A stretch of 64,000 nucleotides of DNA from Enterobacter vonholyi (GTDB lineage Bacteria; Pseudomonadota; Gammaproteobacteria; Enterobacterales; Enterobacteriaceae). Shown one piece after another: positions 10,196-18,944 of this stretch. Both the position numbers and the translations under genes were made by a program. Below the pieces are notes generated by a model. It was given only the letters and a program-made list of their open reading frames with translations. It was not told the DNA's origin and made no database searches. How positions within the stretch are numbered: position 1 is the first letter of the stretch; each line of letters opens with the position of its first letter. The DNA is taken from assembly GCF_008364555.1 (NCBI RefSeq), contig NZ_VTUC01000006.1, positions 62,001-126,000 of the forward strand, given 5' to 3'.

Positions 10196-12571
10196 ATGAC
10201 AGCTATCTATAAGGACGCGGGACGTCCCGTGCACGAGCGCGTCGCCGATTTACTGGCGCGTATGACCCCGGAAGAGAAGTTCGCCCAGATGCACGCGTAC
10301 TGGCTGATCCTCGATGAAAACGGTAACCACCGCGAGCGCAGCGATCTCAGCGATGAATTCGCCGGCGTGAGCGAGCAGGCAGCGCTAGGCGAACGGTTAA
10401 AGCTGGGCGTCGGGCAGATCACCCGTCCGCTCGGTACCCATATCGTTGACGCGAAAACCGGCGTGCGCGCCGCGAACCGCCTGCAGCGGATGATGATGGA
10501 GGAGACGCGCCTCGGCATTCCGGCCTTGTTCCATGAAGAGTGCCTGGTGGGGCTGCTGTGCAAAGACGCTACGCTGTTCCCGTCGTCGCTGAACTACGGC
10601 TCCACCTGGGATCCTGAACTGGTACAGCGCGCGGCGGAGCAGATCGGTAAAGAGGCGCGATCCGTCGGCTGTCAGCAGGGGCTGGCGCCGGTGCTGGACG
10701 TTTCCCGCGACGTGCGCTGGGGGCGAACCGAAGAGACCTTCGGGGAAGATCCGTGGCTGGTGGGCGTGATGGCGACCGCCTACGTGAAAGGCTTACAGGG
10801 CGATAAGCGCGACCTGCTGGCGACGCTCAAGCACTACGTGGGCCACTCGTTCAGCGAAGGGGCGCGCAACCACGCGCCGGTACATCTGGGGTTCAGCGAG
10901 CTGAACGACACCTTCCTGCTGCCGTTTGAAATGGCGGTGAAGCTGGCCAATGCCGGGTCGGTGATGCCCGCCTATCACGATATCGACAATCAGCCGGGGC
11001 ACAGCGACAGCTTCCTGCTGACTACCGTCCTGCGCGAACAGTGGGGATTCGACGGGATTATTGTCGCGGACTACGGCGGCATCAGCCTGCTGCACCAGCA
11101 TCACGGGATTTCCCACGATGCGGCGGAATCCGCCGCGCTGGCGTACAACGCGGGGCTGGACGTTGAGCTGCCGAAAGACGACTGTGCGCGGCATCTGGCA
11201 GACGCCGTTGAGCGCGGGCTGATCTCTATGGCGAAAGTGGATGAGATCGTGGCGCGCGTGCTGACGGAAAAATTCCGTCTGGGGCTATTTGAAAACCCGT
11301 ACGCGGATGAGAACGGTATCGATCTGCAAAACGACAAGACCCGCCAGATCGCGCGGGAGGTGGCGACGAAATCGCTCACGCTGCTGGAAAACAACGGTAT
11401 TTTACCGCTCGGCGGTAAGCCCCGCGTGGCGGTGGTGGGGCCGACGGCAGACGATCCGCTGGCGTTACTCAGCGGCTACAGCTTCCCGGTACATCTGATC
11501 ATCAGCGATATGGTGGAAGAGACCTCGCAGGTCACGACCCCGCGCGCGGCGCTGGAACAGTATCTCGGTGCATCGAACGTCCGCTATGCCAAAGGGTGCC
11601 ACATCATCGAGAAACGGATGGCGGGTGCGCCGGTCTTCCCGGGCGACAGCGGCGGCAAGCCGATGCAGCAGTCGCCGGTGTCGCAGAGTACCGCCCTGAT
11701 CCCCGAGGCCGTGGACGCGGCGCAGGAGAGTGACGTGGTGGTGGCCTGCGTGGGCGATCTTGCCGGGCTGTTCCAGAGCGGCACCGTGGGGGAAGGTTCC
11801 GATACCGATTCCCTGAACCTGCCGGGCGTGCAGCAACAGCTGCTGGAAGCGCTGGTGGCGACGGGCAAACCGGTGGTTGTCGTGATGACCGGCGGGCGCC
11901 CGTACAACCTTCAGGGGCTGGAGGATAAGGTCGCGGCGCTGCTGTTGGCGTGGGCGCCGGGGCAGGAAGGGGGCTGGGCGATTGCGGACGTGCTAACGGG
12001 ACGCGCAGAGCCGCAGGGCCGTCTGGTGGTGAGCGTGCCGAAAAGCGCCGGGGCCATGCCGTATTACTACAATCACAAGCTCAAAAGCGGCGGCACGCCG
12101 TTTGCTTTCCACTTCGGTTCACGTTATCCGTTTGGCTTCGGCCTCGGCTGGACGACCTTTAGATGGGGCGCAGCCCGCCTCGCCGAAAGCAGCGTGCCGG
12201 TTGACGGCGAGGTGACGCTGAGCGTAGATATCGCCAATACCGGAGAGCGCAGCGGCAGCGAGGTGGTGCAGGTTTACGTCAGGGATAAGGTCGCCACCCA
12301 GGTACGACCTCTTCAGGAGCTGAAAGCCTTCCAGCGCGTCACGCTCTCGCCGGGCGAATCCGCCACGCTCAGCTTTACACTACCGGTAGAGATGTTCAAC
12401 TTTACCCGCCGGGACGGGAAGCGCATCGTTGAGCCGGGCGAGTTTGAACTGCAGGTTGGCGCATCGTCGGCGGATATCCGCGAGGCGGTGACGGTCAATG
12501 TGACCGGGGAAACGCGGGTGCTGCCAGCGGAGTGGCGGATGCTCAGTACCTGTGAGGTTAAGCGCGCGTAG
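10196..12571 (+). CDS. glycoside hydrolase family 3 enzyme (beta-glucosidase/xylosidase type)
   Basis: 791 residues, no signal peptide, so probably cytoplasmic. Domains: GH3 TIM barrel (about 1-330; RWGRTEETFGEDPWLVG and LATLKHYVGHS are substrate-pocket motifs), the alpha/beta sandwich (about 370-620; LLENNGILPLGGKPRVAVVGP), and a C-terminal fibronectin III-like domain (about 665-770; VDIANTGERSGSEVVQVYV). The likely nucleophile is Asp292 in IIVADYGGI. AGGAG lies six bases before the ATG. Coupled to the GPH transporter, it should hydrolyse a beta-linked gluco- or xylo-oligosaccharide; the sequence alone does not settle which. Confidence 0.9.
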   Translation: MTAIYKDAGRPVHERVADLLARMTPEEKFAQMHAYWLILDENGNHRERSDLSDEFAGVSEQAALGERLKLGVGQITRPLGTHIVDAKTGVRAANRLQRMMMEETRLGIPALFHEECLVGLLCKDATLFPSSLNYGSTWDPELVQRAAEQIGKEARSVGCQQGLAPVLDVSRDVRWGRTEETFGEDPWLVGVMATAYVKGLQGDKRDLLATLKHYVGHSFSEGARNHAPVHLGFSELNDTFLLPFEMAVKLANAGSVMPAYHDIDNQPGHSDSFLLTTVLREQWGFDGIIVADYGGISLLHQHHGISHDAAESAALAYNAGLDVELPKDDCARHLADAVERGLISMAKVDEIVARVLTEKFRLGLFENPYADENGIDLQNDKTRQIAREVATKSLTLLENNGILPLGGKPRVAVVGPTADDPLALLSGYSFPVHLIISDMVEETSQVTTPRAALEQYLGASNVRYAKGCHIIEKRMAGAPVFPGDSGGKPMQQSPVSQSTALIPEAVDAAQESDVVVACVGDLAGLFQSGTVGEGSDTDSLNLPGVQQQLLEALVATGKPVVVVMTGGRPYNLQGLEDKVAALLLAWAPGQEGGWAIADVLTGRAEPQGRLVVSVPKSAGAMPYYYNHKLKSGGTPFAFHFGSRYPFGFGLGWTTFRWGAARLAESSVPVDGEVTLSVDIANTGERSGSEVVQVYVRDKVATQVRPLQELKAFQRVTLSPGESATLSFTLPVEMFNFTRRDGKRIVEPGEFELQVGASSADIREAVTVNVTGETRVLPAEWRMLSTCEVKRA

Positions 12572-12578
12572 TCAGGAT

Positions 12579-12684
12579 AAAAAAAAGCCCATCGTGGGAG
12601 ATGGGCAAAGACTACACACAGCAATTCGTTGTTTCACTCAGGGGATTTCCATGCTTATAAATCAAGGTGTTGATTTATAACCGT
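12579..12684 (-). ncRNA. rprA: RprA regulatory small RNA
   Basis: About 106 nt on the minus strand, next to ydiK as in E. coli. It begins ACGGTTATAAATCAAC, which folds with TTGATTTATAAGC. The pairing segment GCATGGAAATCCCCTGAGTG follows, and it ends with the GCCCATC/GATGGGC terminator stem and a run of eight T. RprA pairs with the rpoS leader through Hfq and activates RpoS synthesis in envelope stress. The first-loop bases differ slightly from my recollection of E. coli, while the rest is nearly unchanged. It runs tail to tail with the GH3 gene, whose stop lies 7 bp away. Confidence 0.95.
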
Positions 12685-12690
12685 GTGCTA

Positions 12691-12733
12691 ATAGTAGGCA
12701 TGTCATCTTTGAGCGTCGATCGGATTCGTCTCA
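12691..12733 (-). promoter_or_regulatory. rprA promoter with RcsB-like box
   Basis: TACTAT at 12691-12696 fits a -10 element, with the C at -13 favoured by sigma-S. Upstream, 12717-12733 reads TGAGACGAATCCGATCG on the minus strand, similar to the RcsB site known for E. coli rprA. Confidence 0.7.
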
Positions 12734-12858
12734 ATAGTTAAAGAGACGTAAAGATTTCTTGAGGTTAAGAGCAGAATGAGTGCGTGAATAGCGGGTCTGA
12801 CCAGTGTGCAACGAATAAATACTTTAGCAGCGTTAAAGTATTGTGAGGGAGAATGTAG

Positions 12859-12885
12859 GCCGGGTGCGCGTTAGCGCCACCCGGC
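12859..12885. repeat. REP-like palindrome
   Basis: GCCGGGTGCGC...CACCCGGC forms an imperfect hairpin eight bases past the ydiK stop. The first eleven bases are shared with the element at 18913-18937 (opposite orientation), supporting a dispersed REP family. Confidence 0.65.
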
Positions 12886-12892
12886 AAAAAAC

Positions 12893-14008
12893 TTAATGGG
12901 TGTTTTTCTCTTCCAGCTCTTCCAGTTCGCTCAGAATCACGTCCGGGTCGGTTCCCGGCGGCGGAATTTCATGCACCCAGGCGGAGAACAGACGCCATGT
13001 GACGGCGAGCAGCACCGGGCCAATAAACAGGCCGATCATGCCAAAGGCAATCAGTCCGCCAATGACTCCGGAGAGGATCAGGATCAGCGGCAGGTCTGCA
13101 CCCATGCGGATGAGGATCGGACGAATGACGTTATCCATGGTGCCGACCACGCAGCTCCAGACCAGCAGCACCGTTCCCCACGTGGTATCACCCGTCCAGT
13201 AGAGCCAGATAATACTAGGGACCAGCACCAGCAGCGGTCCCAGTTGCGCAAGACAGGTCATCAGCATGACAACGGTGAACACGGTGGCGTACGGTACGCC
13301 GGAAATCGCCAGACCAATACCGCCCAGCACCGCCTGTACCAGCGCGGTCACCACCACGCCCAGCGCAACCGCGCGCACGGCCTGCGCAGCCAGCAGTACC
13401 GCAGCGTCACCGCGTTTGCCCGCCAGGCGGGTGGCGAAGTGACGAACGCCTAAAGCCACCTGCTCGCCGCGCCAGTAGAGCAGGGCGCTGAAGAGCAGCA
13501 TCAGGGTACAGTGCATCATAAATCGGCCGATATGCGCCGCCTGACCCACAAACCAGGTGGTAGTGGTGCCAATATACGGGCGGACTTTTGCCATTAGCGC
13601 GCTGCCGCCCATCTCCAGCAGGCTATGCCAGCCGCTGTAGAGCTTAGCGCCCACCACCGGAATGCTGTTCAGCCAGGCGAGATCCGGCAGCGTCAGGTCA
13701 CCGCTGCTAATGGCGCGAATAACGGGGCCACTGGAATCCACCAGGCTATTGACCAGCAGGGCAATCGGAATAATAAACAGCAGGAACAGCAGGAGCGTCA
13801 TGACCAGCACGGCTAACCCGCGGCGGCCAAACAGCAGCTTCTGCAAGCGCAGCAGCAAAGGCCACGTGGCAACGACAACGGTCGCAGCCCACGCGAAGCC
13901 GAGAATAAAGGGTTGAACAATCCACAGACACGCAATAATCATGAGGGCAAGAAACAGCACCGACAGCAAAATTTGCGCAACATCCCTGGGCTGGCGAAGA
14001 TTGACCAT
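12893..14008 (-). CDS. ydiK: AI-2E family (PerM-like) transporter YdiK
   Basis: 371 residues from ATG 14008; E. coli YdiK has 370 and starts at the same MVN(L/V)RQPRDVAQILLSVLF sequence. About eight hydrophobic segments, with the family's conserved C-terminal half (GGLIAFGMIGLFIGPVLLAV). Inner-membrane protein of the UPF0118/AI-2E exporter superfamily; its substrate in enterobacteria is not established. AAGGAAAG lies upstream of the start. Divergent from ydiJ, with a PurR-like box between them. A much longer upstream extension of the frame was rejected because it lacks family homology and a ribosome site. Confidence 0.93.
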   Translation of the reverse strand: MVNLRQPRDVAQILLSVLFLALMIIACLWIVQPFILGFAWAATVVVATWPLLLRLQKLLFGRRGLAVLVMTLLLFLLFIIPIALLVNSLVDSSGPVIRAISSGDLTLPDLAWLNSIPVVGAKLYSGWHSLLEMGGSALMAKVRPYIGTTTTWFVGQAAHIGRFMMHCTLMLLFSALLYWRGEQVALGVRHFATRLAGKRGDAAVLLAAQAVRAVALGVVVTALVQAVLGGIGLAISGVPYATVFTVVMLMTCLAQLGPLLVLVPSIIWLYWTGDTTWGTVLLVWSCVVGTMDNVIRPILIRMGADLPLILILSGVIGGLIAFGMIGLFIGPVLLAVTWRLFSAWVHEIPPPGTDPDVILSELEELEEKNTH

Positions 14009-14166
14009 AAATGAAACTTTCCTTAAAAGAACGCCAGTACAACTGGCGGGAACGGAAAACCGCGTCTCTTTAATCATTAATGATCTCAGCGGTTTTTGAC
14101 AGGCGGATTTTGCCTGTAATTCAGCAGAGATTATAAGAAAAAAATGTGATAAAACTTTTAAGATAC

Positions 14167-14182
14167 ACGCAAACGATTTCAT
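14167..14182. promoter_or_regulatory. PurR-like box between ydiK and ydiJ
   Basis: ACGCAAACGATTTCAT matches the left half and centre of the PurR consensus ACGCAAACGTTTGCGT. It lies 26 bp before the ydiJ start and about 160 bp before ydiK. purR itself is in this window. Regulation is a prediction only. Confidence 0.4.
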
Positions 14183-14207
14183 ACAACTCTAATTAGGGTC
14201 GACAGTC

Positions 14208-17200
14208 ATGATCCCACAGATTTCTCAGGCACCTGGCGTCGTTCAGCTGGTGCTTAATTTTTTGCAAGCACTGGAGCAACAGGGTTTTACAGGTGATACC
14301 GCCACGAACTATGCCGACAGGCTGACGATGGCGACCGATAACAGTATTTACCAGCTTCTTCCCGATGCCGTGGTTTTCCCTCGTTCAACGGCTGACGTGG
14401 CGCTGATTGCCCGGCTGGCCACACAGGAGCGCTTTGCCTCGCTGGTCTTTACGCCGCGCGGCGGCGGCACCGGGACCAACGGTCAGGCGCTGAACCAGGG
14501 CATCATTGTTGATATGTCGCGTTATATGAACCGCATCATTGAAATCAACCCGGAAGAGGGGTGGGTGCGGGTCGAAGCGGGCGTTATCAAAGATCAGCTT
14601 AACCAGTACCTCAAGCCTTACGGTTACTTTTTTGCCCCGGAGCTTTCCACCAGTAACCGCGCGACCCTCGGCGGGATGATCAACACGGATGCCTCCGGTC
14701 AGGGCTCGCTGGTCTACGGTAAAACCTCCGATCACGTGCTGGGCGTGCGTGCTGTTCTTCTGGGCGGCGATATTCTCGATACGCAGCCGATGCCGGTCGA
14801 ACTCGCGGAAACCCTTGGCAAAGATAACACCGCCAGCGGACGCATCTATCGTACCGTACTGGAGCGCTGCCGCGACAACCGCCAGCTTATTCTTGATAAG
14901 TTCCCCAAACTAAACCGCTTCCTGACCGGATACGACCTGCGTCACGTCTTTAACGACGACCTGACCCAGTTCGATTTAACCCGCGTGCTGACCGGTTCCG
15001 AAGGGACGCTGGCGTTTATCACCGAGGCGCGGCTGGATATTACCCGCCTGCCGAAAGTACGTCGTCTGGTGAACGTCAAATATGACTCCTTCGACTCTGC
15101 GCTGCGCAATGCGCCGTTTATGGTGCAAGCTAAAGCGCTCTCGGTGGAGACGGTCGACTCCAAAGTGCTCAACCTGGCCCGGGAAGATATTGTCTGGCAT
15201 TCCGTCAGCGATCTCATTACCGACGTGCCGGATAAAGAGATGCTCGGTCTCAACATCGTGGAATTTGCCGGCGACGACGCGGAGCTGATTGAGCGCCAGG
15301 TCACCACGCTCTGCCAGCGGCTGGATGAGCTGATTGCGCAGGGGGAAGGCGGCGTGATCGGCTGGCAGCTCTGTAACGATCTGGCCGGGATTGAGCGTAT
15401 CTATGCGATGCGTAAAAAAGCCGTGGGCCTGCTCGGCAATGCGAAAGGGGCGGCGAAGCCGATTCCTTTTGCCGAAGATACCTGCGTGCCGCCTGAGCAT
15501 CTGGCGGATTATATCGTCGAGTTCCGCGCCCTGCTGGACAGCCACGGCCTGAGCTATGGCATGTTCGGCCACGTCGACGCCGGGGTACTGCACGTGCGTC
15601 CGGCGCTGGATATGTGCGACCCGCAGCAGGAGATCCTGATGAAGCAGATCTCCGACGATGTGGTGGCCTTAACCGCCAAATACGGCGGCCTGCTCTGGGG
15701 GGAGCACGGGAAAGGGTTCCGCGCGGAATACAGCCCGGCATTCTTCGGCGAACAGCTCTACGCGGAGCTGCGCAAGGTGAAAGCGGCGTTTGACCCGCAT
15801 AACCGCCTCAACCCGGGCAAAATCTGCCCTACTGAAGGCGTGGACGCGCCAATGCTGCAGGTGGATGCCGTCAAGCGCGGCACGTACGACAGACAGATCC
15901 CGATTGCGGTGCGCTCCTCCTGGCGCGGCGCGATGGAGTGCAACGGCAACGGACTGTGCTTTAACTTTGATGTGAAAAGCCCGATGTGCCCGTCGATGAA
16001 AATCACCAGCAACCGCATCCACTCGCCGAAAGGGCGGGCGACGCTGGTGCGGGAATGGCTGCGTCTGCTGGCCGACCGCGGGGTGGATCCGCTCAGGCTG
16101 GAGCAGCAGCTCCCGGAAAAACGGGCCAGCCTGCGCTCGCTGATTGAGCGCACCCGCAACAGCTGGCATGCGAATAAGGGCGAGTATGATTTCTCCCATG
16201 AGGTGAAAGAGGCGATGTCCGGCTGTCTGGCCTGTAAAGCCTGCTCCACCCAGTGCCCGATTAAAATCGACGTGCCGGAATTCCGCTCGCGCTTCCTGCA
16301 GCTGTATCACACCCGCTACCTCCGCCCGGTGCGCGACCATCTGGTGGCAACGGTAGAAAGCTACGCGCCGCTGATGGCGCGCGCGCCAAAGACCTTCAAC
16401 TTCTTTATCAACCAGCCGCTGGTGCGCAAGCTCTCCGAAAAACATATCGGTATGATCGATCTGCCGCTGCTGTCGGTACCGTCTCTGCAGCGCCAGCTCG
16501 TCGGTCACCGCTCGGCAAATATGACCCTGGAACAGCTCGAGGCGCTCACCCCAGAGCAAAAAGCGAAGGTGGTGCTGGTGGTGCAGGATCCGTTTACCAG
16601 CTACTACGATGCGCAGGTGGTCGCGGATTTCATCCGCCTGTCGGAAAAGCTGGGGTATCAGCCGGTGGTTCTGCCGTTCTCACCCAACGGCAAGGCGCAG
16701 CACATCAAGGGCTTCCTGACGCGCTTTGCAAAGACCGCGCAGAAAACGGCTGACTTCTTAAACCGCGTGGCGCAACTCGGGATACCGATGGTCGGCGTCG
16801 ATCCGGCGCTGGTGCTTTGCTATCGCGATGAATATAAGCAGACGCTCGGCGACAAGCGCGGTGATTTCAACGTGATGCTGGTGCACGAGTGGCTGCCGGT
16901 GGCGCTGGAAGATAAGGCGGTTCAGGATGTCAGCGGGGAACCATGGTATCTGTTCGGACACTGCACGGAAGTCACCGCGCTGCCGGGCGCGCCCGCGCAG
17001 TGGGCGTCCGTCTTTGCCCGCTTCGGCGCGAAGCTGGAGAGCGTCAGCGTCGGCTGCTGTGGAATGGCCGGCACCTACGGACACGAAGTGAAAAACCACG
17101 CCAACTCGCTCGGCATCTATGAGCTGTCCTGGCATCAGGCGATGCAGCGTTTACCGCGAAACCGCTGTCTGGCGACGGGCTACTCCTGTCGCAGCCAGGT

Positions 17201-17264
17201 GAAACGAGTAGAAGGTAACGGTGTACGTCACCCACTGCAGGCTTTACTGGAGATAATTGGATGA
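14208..17264 (+). CDS. ydiJ: FAD/Fe-S oxidoreductase YdiJ (D-2-hydroxyglutarate dehydrogenase type)
   Basis: 1018 residues, equal to E. coli YdiJ. Fusion of a vanillyl-alcohol-oxidase/GlcD-type FAD domain (about 45-280; TPRGGGTGTNGQ and STSNRATLGGMINTDASGQGS bind FAD), the FAD-oxidase C-terminal domain, and a ferredoxin-type CxxCxxCxxxCP segment (SGCLACKACSTQCP, about residue 670), followed by a CCG-type region (SVGCCGMAGTYGHE). YdiJ-type proteins have been linked to D-2-hydroxyglutarate oxidation. The stop overlaps the menI start by four bases (ATGA), indicating an operon with menI. Confidence 0.95.
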   Translation: MIPQISQAPGVVQLVLNFLQALEQQGFTGDTATNYADRLTMATDNSIYQLLPDAVVFPRSTADVALIARLATQERFASLVFTPRGGGTGTNGQALNQGIIVDMSRYMNRIIEINPEEGWVRVEAGVIKDQLNQYLKPYGYFFAPELSTSNRATLGGMINTDASGQGSLVYGKTSDHVLGVRAVLLGGDILDTQPMPVELAETLGKDNTASGRIYRTVLERCRDNRQLILDKFPKLNRFLTGYDLRHVFNDDLTQFDLTRVLTGSEGTLAFITEARLDITRLPKVRRLVNVKYDSFDSALRNAPFMVQAKALSVETVDSKVLNLAREDIVWHSVSDLITDVPDKEMLGLNIVEFAGDDAELIERQVTTLCQRLDELIAQGEGGVIGWQLCNDLAGIERIYAMRKKAVGLLGNAKGAAKPIPFAEDTCVPPEHLADYIVEFRALLDSHGLSYGMFGHVDAGVLHVRPALDMCDPQQEILMKQISDDVVALTAKYGGLLWGEHGKGFRAEYSPAFFGEQLYAELRKVKAAFDPHNRLNPGKICPTEGVDAPMLQVDAVKRGTYDRQIPIAVRSSWRGAMECNGNGLCFNFDVKSPMCPSMKITSNRIHSPKGRATLVREWLRLLADRGVDPLRLEQQLPEKRASLRSLIERTRNSWHANKGEYDFSHEVKEAMSGCLACKACSTQCPIKIDVPEFRSRFLQLYHTRYLRPVRDHLVATVESYAPLMARAPKTFNFFINQPLVRKLSEKHIGMIDLPLLSVPSLQRQLVGHRSANMTLEQLEALTPEQKAKVVLVVQDPFTSYYDAQVVADFIRLSEKLGYQPVVLPFSPNGKAQHIKGFLTRFAKTAQKTADFLNRVAQLGIPMVGVDPALVLCYRDEYKQTLGDKRGDFNVMLVHEWLPVALEDKAVQDVSGEPWYLFGHCTEVTALPGAPAQWASVFARFGAKLESVSVGCCGMAGTYGHEVKNHANSLGIYELSWHQAMQRLPRNRCLATGYSCRSQVKRVEGNGVRHPLQALLEIIG

Positions 17265-17671
17265 TCTGGAAACGTGCCGTGACGCTGCAGGCGCTGAACG
17301 CCATGGGCGAGGGAAATATGGTGGGGCTGCTGGATATCCAGTTCATCCGCATTGGCGACGATGAGATTGAAGCCACCATGCCCGTCGATAGTCGCACCCA
17401 TCAGCCGTTTGGTTTATTGCACGGCGGAGCGTCCGTCGTGCTGGCCGAAACGCTGGGCTCGGTGGCGGGCTATCTCTGTACCGAAGGGGAGCAGAAGGTG
17501 GTCGGACTCGAGGTGAATGCTAACCATATCCGCTCGGTGCGCAGCGGGCGCGTGCGCGGTGTATGCCGCGCGCTGCACGCCGGTAGCCGCCATCAGGTGT
17601 GGCAGATAGATATTCTCGATGAGCAGGATCGCCTGTGCTGCTCGTCGCGGCTGACCACGGCGGTTGTGTAA
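17261..17671 (+). CDS. menI: 1,4-dihydroxy-2-naphthoyl-CoA hydrolase
   Basis: 136-residue hot-dog thioesterase, formerly ydiI. It hydrolyses DHNA-CoA in menaquinone synthesis. The PaaI-type motif GLLHGGASVVLAETLGS contains the catalytic Glu63; His54 and the two glycines form the oxyanion region. Length equals E. coli YdiI. The start codon overlaps the ydiJ stop as ATGA, so translation is probably coupled. Confidence 0.94.
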   Translation: MIWKRAVTLQALNAMGEGNMVGLLDIQFIRIGDDEIEATMPVDSRTHQPFGLLHGGASVVLAETLGSVAGYLCTEGEQKVVGLEVNANHIRSVRSGRVRGVCRALHAGSRHQVWQIDILDEQDRLCCSSRLTTAVV

Positions 17672-17717
17672 AGTTTTCAGATGTTTTGCCTTTGGTCAAA
17701 AACTAGCCAGATGGTTG

Positions 17718-17726
17718 TGATATACT
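17718..17726 (+). promoter_or_regulatory. extended -10 promoter of ydiH
   Basis: TGATATACT is a strong extended -10 element 30 bp before the ydiH start. The -35 area is weak. Confidence 0.5.
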
Positions 17727-17756
17727 GGTCAGGTTTTGTACATAAGCGAGGACATC

Positions 17757-17951
17757 ATGGATACTGAAATAACCCCAACGCAGCTGGCAATTGAATATTT
17801 ACGTCGCGATAAGAGCAACCTGTCTCCGGCGCAGTACCTGAAAAAGCTGAAACAGCTTGAGCTGGAGTTTACAGATTTGCTGGCGCTCTCTTCGAATGAA
17901 CTAAAAGAAGAGATCTACTTTGCCTGGCGGTTGGGCGTTCACGTCCATTGA
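17757..17951 (+). CDS. ydiH: conserved small protein YdiH
   Basis: 64 residues from ATG 17757, with GCGAGGA just upstream. Closely matches E. coli YdiH (62 residues): PTQLAIE(Y/F)LRRD, SNLSPAQYLK and LKEEIYFAWRLGVH are shared. No membrane segment or catalytic motif; largely helical and charged. Function unknown. It has its own promoter element and terminator, so it is probably monocistronic despite following menI. Confidence 0.9.
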   Translation: MDTEITPTQLAIEYLRRDKSNLSPAQYLKKLKQLELEFTDLLALSSNELKEEIYFAWRLGVHVH

Positions 17952-17963
17952 GCACTTAAGAAT

Positions 17964-17990
17964 AAAAGGGCCGCGAGTGCGGCCTTTTTT
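17964..17990 (+). terminator. Rho-independent terminator of ydiH
   Basis: GGGCCGC and GCGGCC pair across GAGT and are followed by six T. Confidence 0.9.
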
Positions 17991-18087
17991 GTGTCTGAAA
18001 TTCAGTATCGGGGGACTCGTTGTTAAAAGACGGCTATAGTGTCCGGGTCAGCTCATTTTCCGTCCGGACCATCACATGCCGGTGAGA

Positions 18088-18726
18088 TTAAAATCTTTCA
18101 GGCAATTTCCCCATATTGATTAGCACACCTCTTTCAACTTCGATATAACCCCCTTCTTTTAAAGCTGAAAGAATACGCATGACGCCGCTACGGGACAGGT
18201 GGGTTTTATCCCGGATATACCTTTCTGCAGTAATGTTCTGCCTGAATGATTCTTCTTCGTTTGAGAGTGCATAAAGCTGGGCGCGGACAATATTGTATGC
18301 GGAAGGTCCGGTTATATCTTCGTAGCTATGAAATAGCTTACCTGCAAGGCCCATCAGGTGATAAGCCAGCGGCTCCCATAGTCCATGATGCTTGATAATG
18401 TCATAAACAGAATCCATTTTAAGGGTTACGATCTCACAGTGATTAAAGGTTTTGATGTAACCGAACATCTGAGCGTAATGCAGATTACTGAGACCGAGCA
18501 AAGCGGGCGCCTTAACCGTTGCCATGGCTAAATCGTCGTTGTTACGGTGAATCATGACGCGACCGTTGAGGAGGATATAACAGAGGCGTTCGTCGCCAGC
18601 TACAAAATTTAATCGACGGCGGGGGAGCACTTTCTTCAGATTTGCACCCTGTTTTAGATAATCGATCAGTAGTTGTGTGGATGAAGAACAATCGAATATT
18701 AACGTCTGGGACATCTCATCAGCCAT
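18088..18726 (-). CDS. IprA/YaiV-like winged-helix regulator
   Basis: 212 residues from ATG 18726, with AGG seven bases upstream; a GTG two codons earlier is an alternative. The N-terminal half resembles a cyclic-nucleotide-type beta-roll (FVAGDERLCYILLNGRVMIH), and the C-terminal winged helix (YIRDKTHLSRSGVMRILSALKEGGYIEVERG) closely parallels E. coli YaiV/IprA, known for negative control of peroxide resistance in Salmonella. No cAMP-binding arginine signature is evident. It stands alone, between the ydiH terminator and the formate dehydrogenase gene. Codon use is more AT-rich than neighbours, which suggests later acquisition. Confidence 0.72.
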   Translation of the reverse strand: MADEMSQTLIFDCSSSTQLLIDYLKQGANLKKVLPRRRLNFVAGDERLCYILLNGRVMIHRNNDDLAMATVKAPALLGLSNLHYAQMFGYIKTFNHCEIVTLKMDSVYDIIKHHGLWEPLAYHLMGLAGKLFHSYEDITGPSAYNIVRAQLYALSNEEESFRQNITAERYIRDKTHLSRSGVMRILSALKEGGYIEVERGVLINMGKLPERF

Positions 18727-18912
18727 GTGCACGCCTATCCATTAAACCTGTCAATAGTGATGCGGTTCAGTATAGCGTGGATCCTGCTGAGTCTGTTTCA
18801 AGCAGCCCTGCTGCTAAGTATTTCAGCGGCACGGCGGATATGCAGGATGTCACAGCATGAAAAAACAAAGTATTTCGAAATGCTGGAGATAGTGAGAGAT
18901 GCGTTAACTATT

Positions 18913-18937
18913 ACCGGGTACGCATAGCGCACCCGGC
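18913..18937. repeat. REP-like palindrome downstream of fdhF
   Basis: On the minus strand it reads GCCGGGTGCGCTATGCGTACCCGGT, sharing its first eleven bases with the element at 12859. It lies eight bases after the fdhF stop and may also stabilise or end that transcript. Confidence 0.65.
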
Positions 18938-18944
18938 ATTTTCC

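Noticed and set aside
15669..16559. 296-codon open frame antisense to ydiJ
   Set aside because: No conserved motif and entirely inside a gene with clear FAD and Fe-S signatures.
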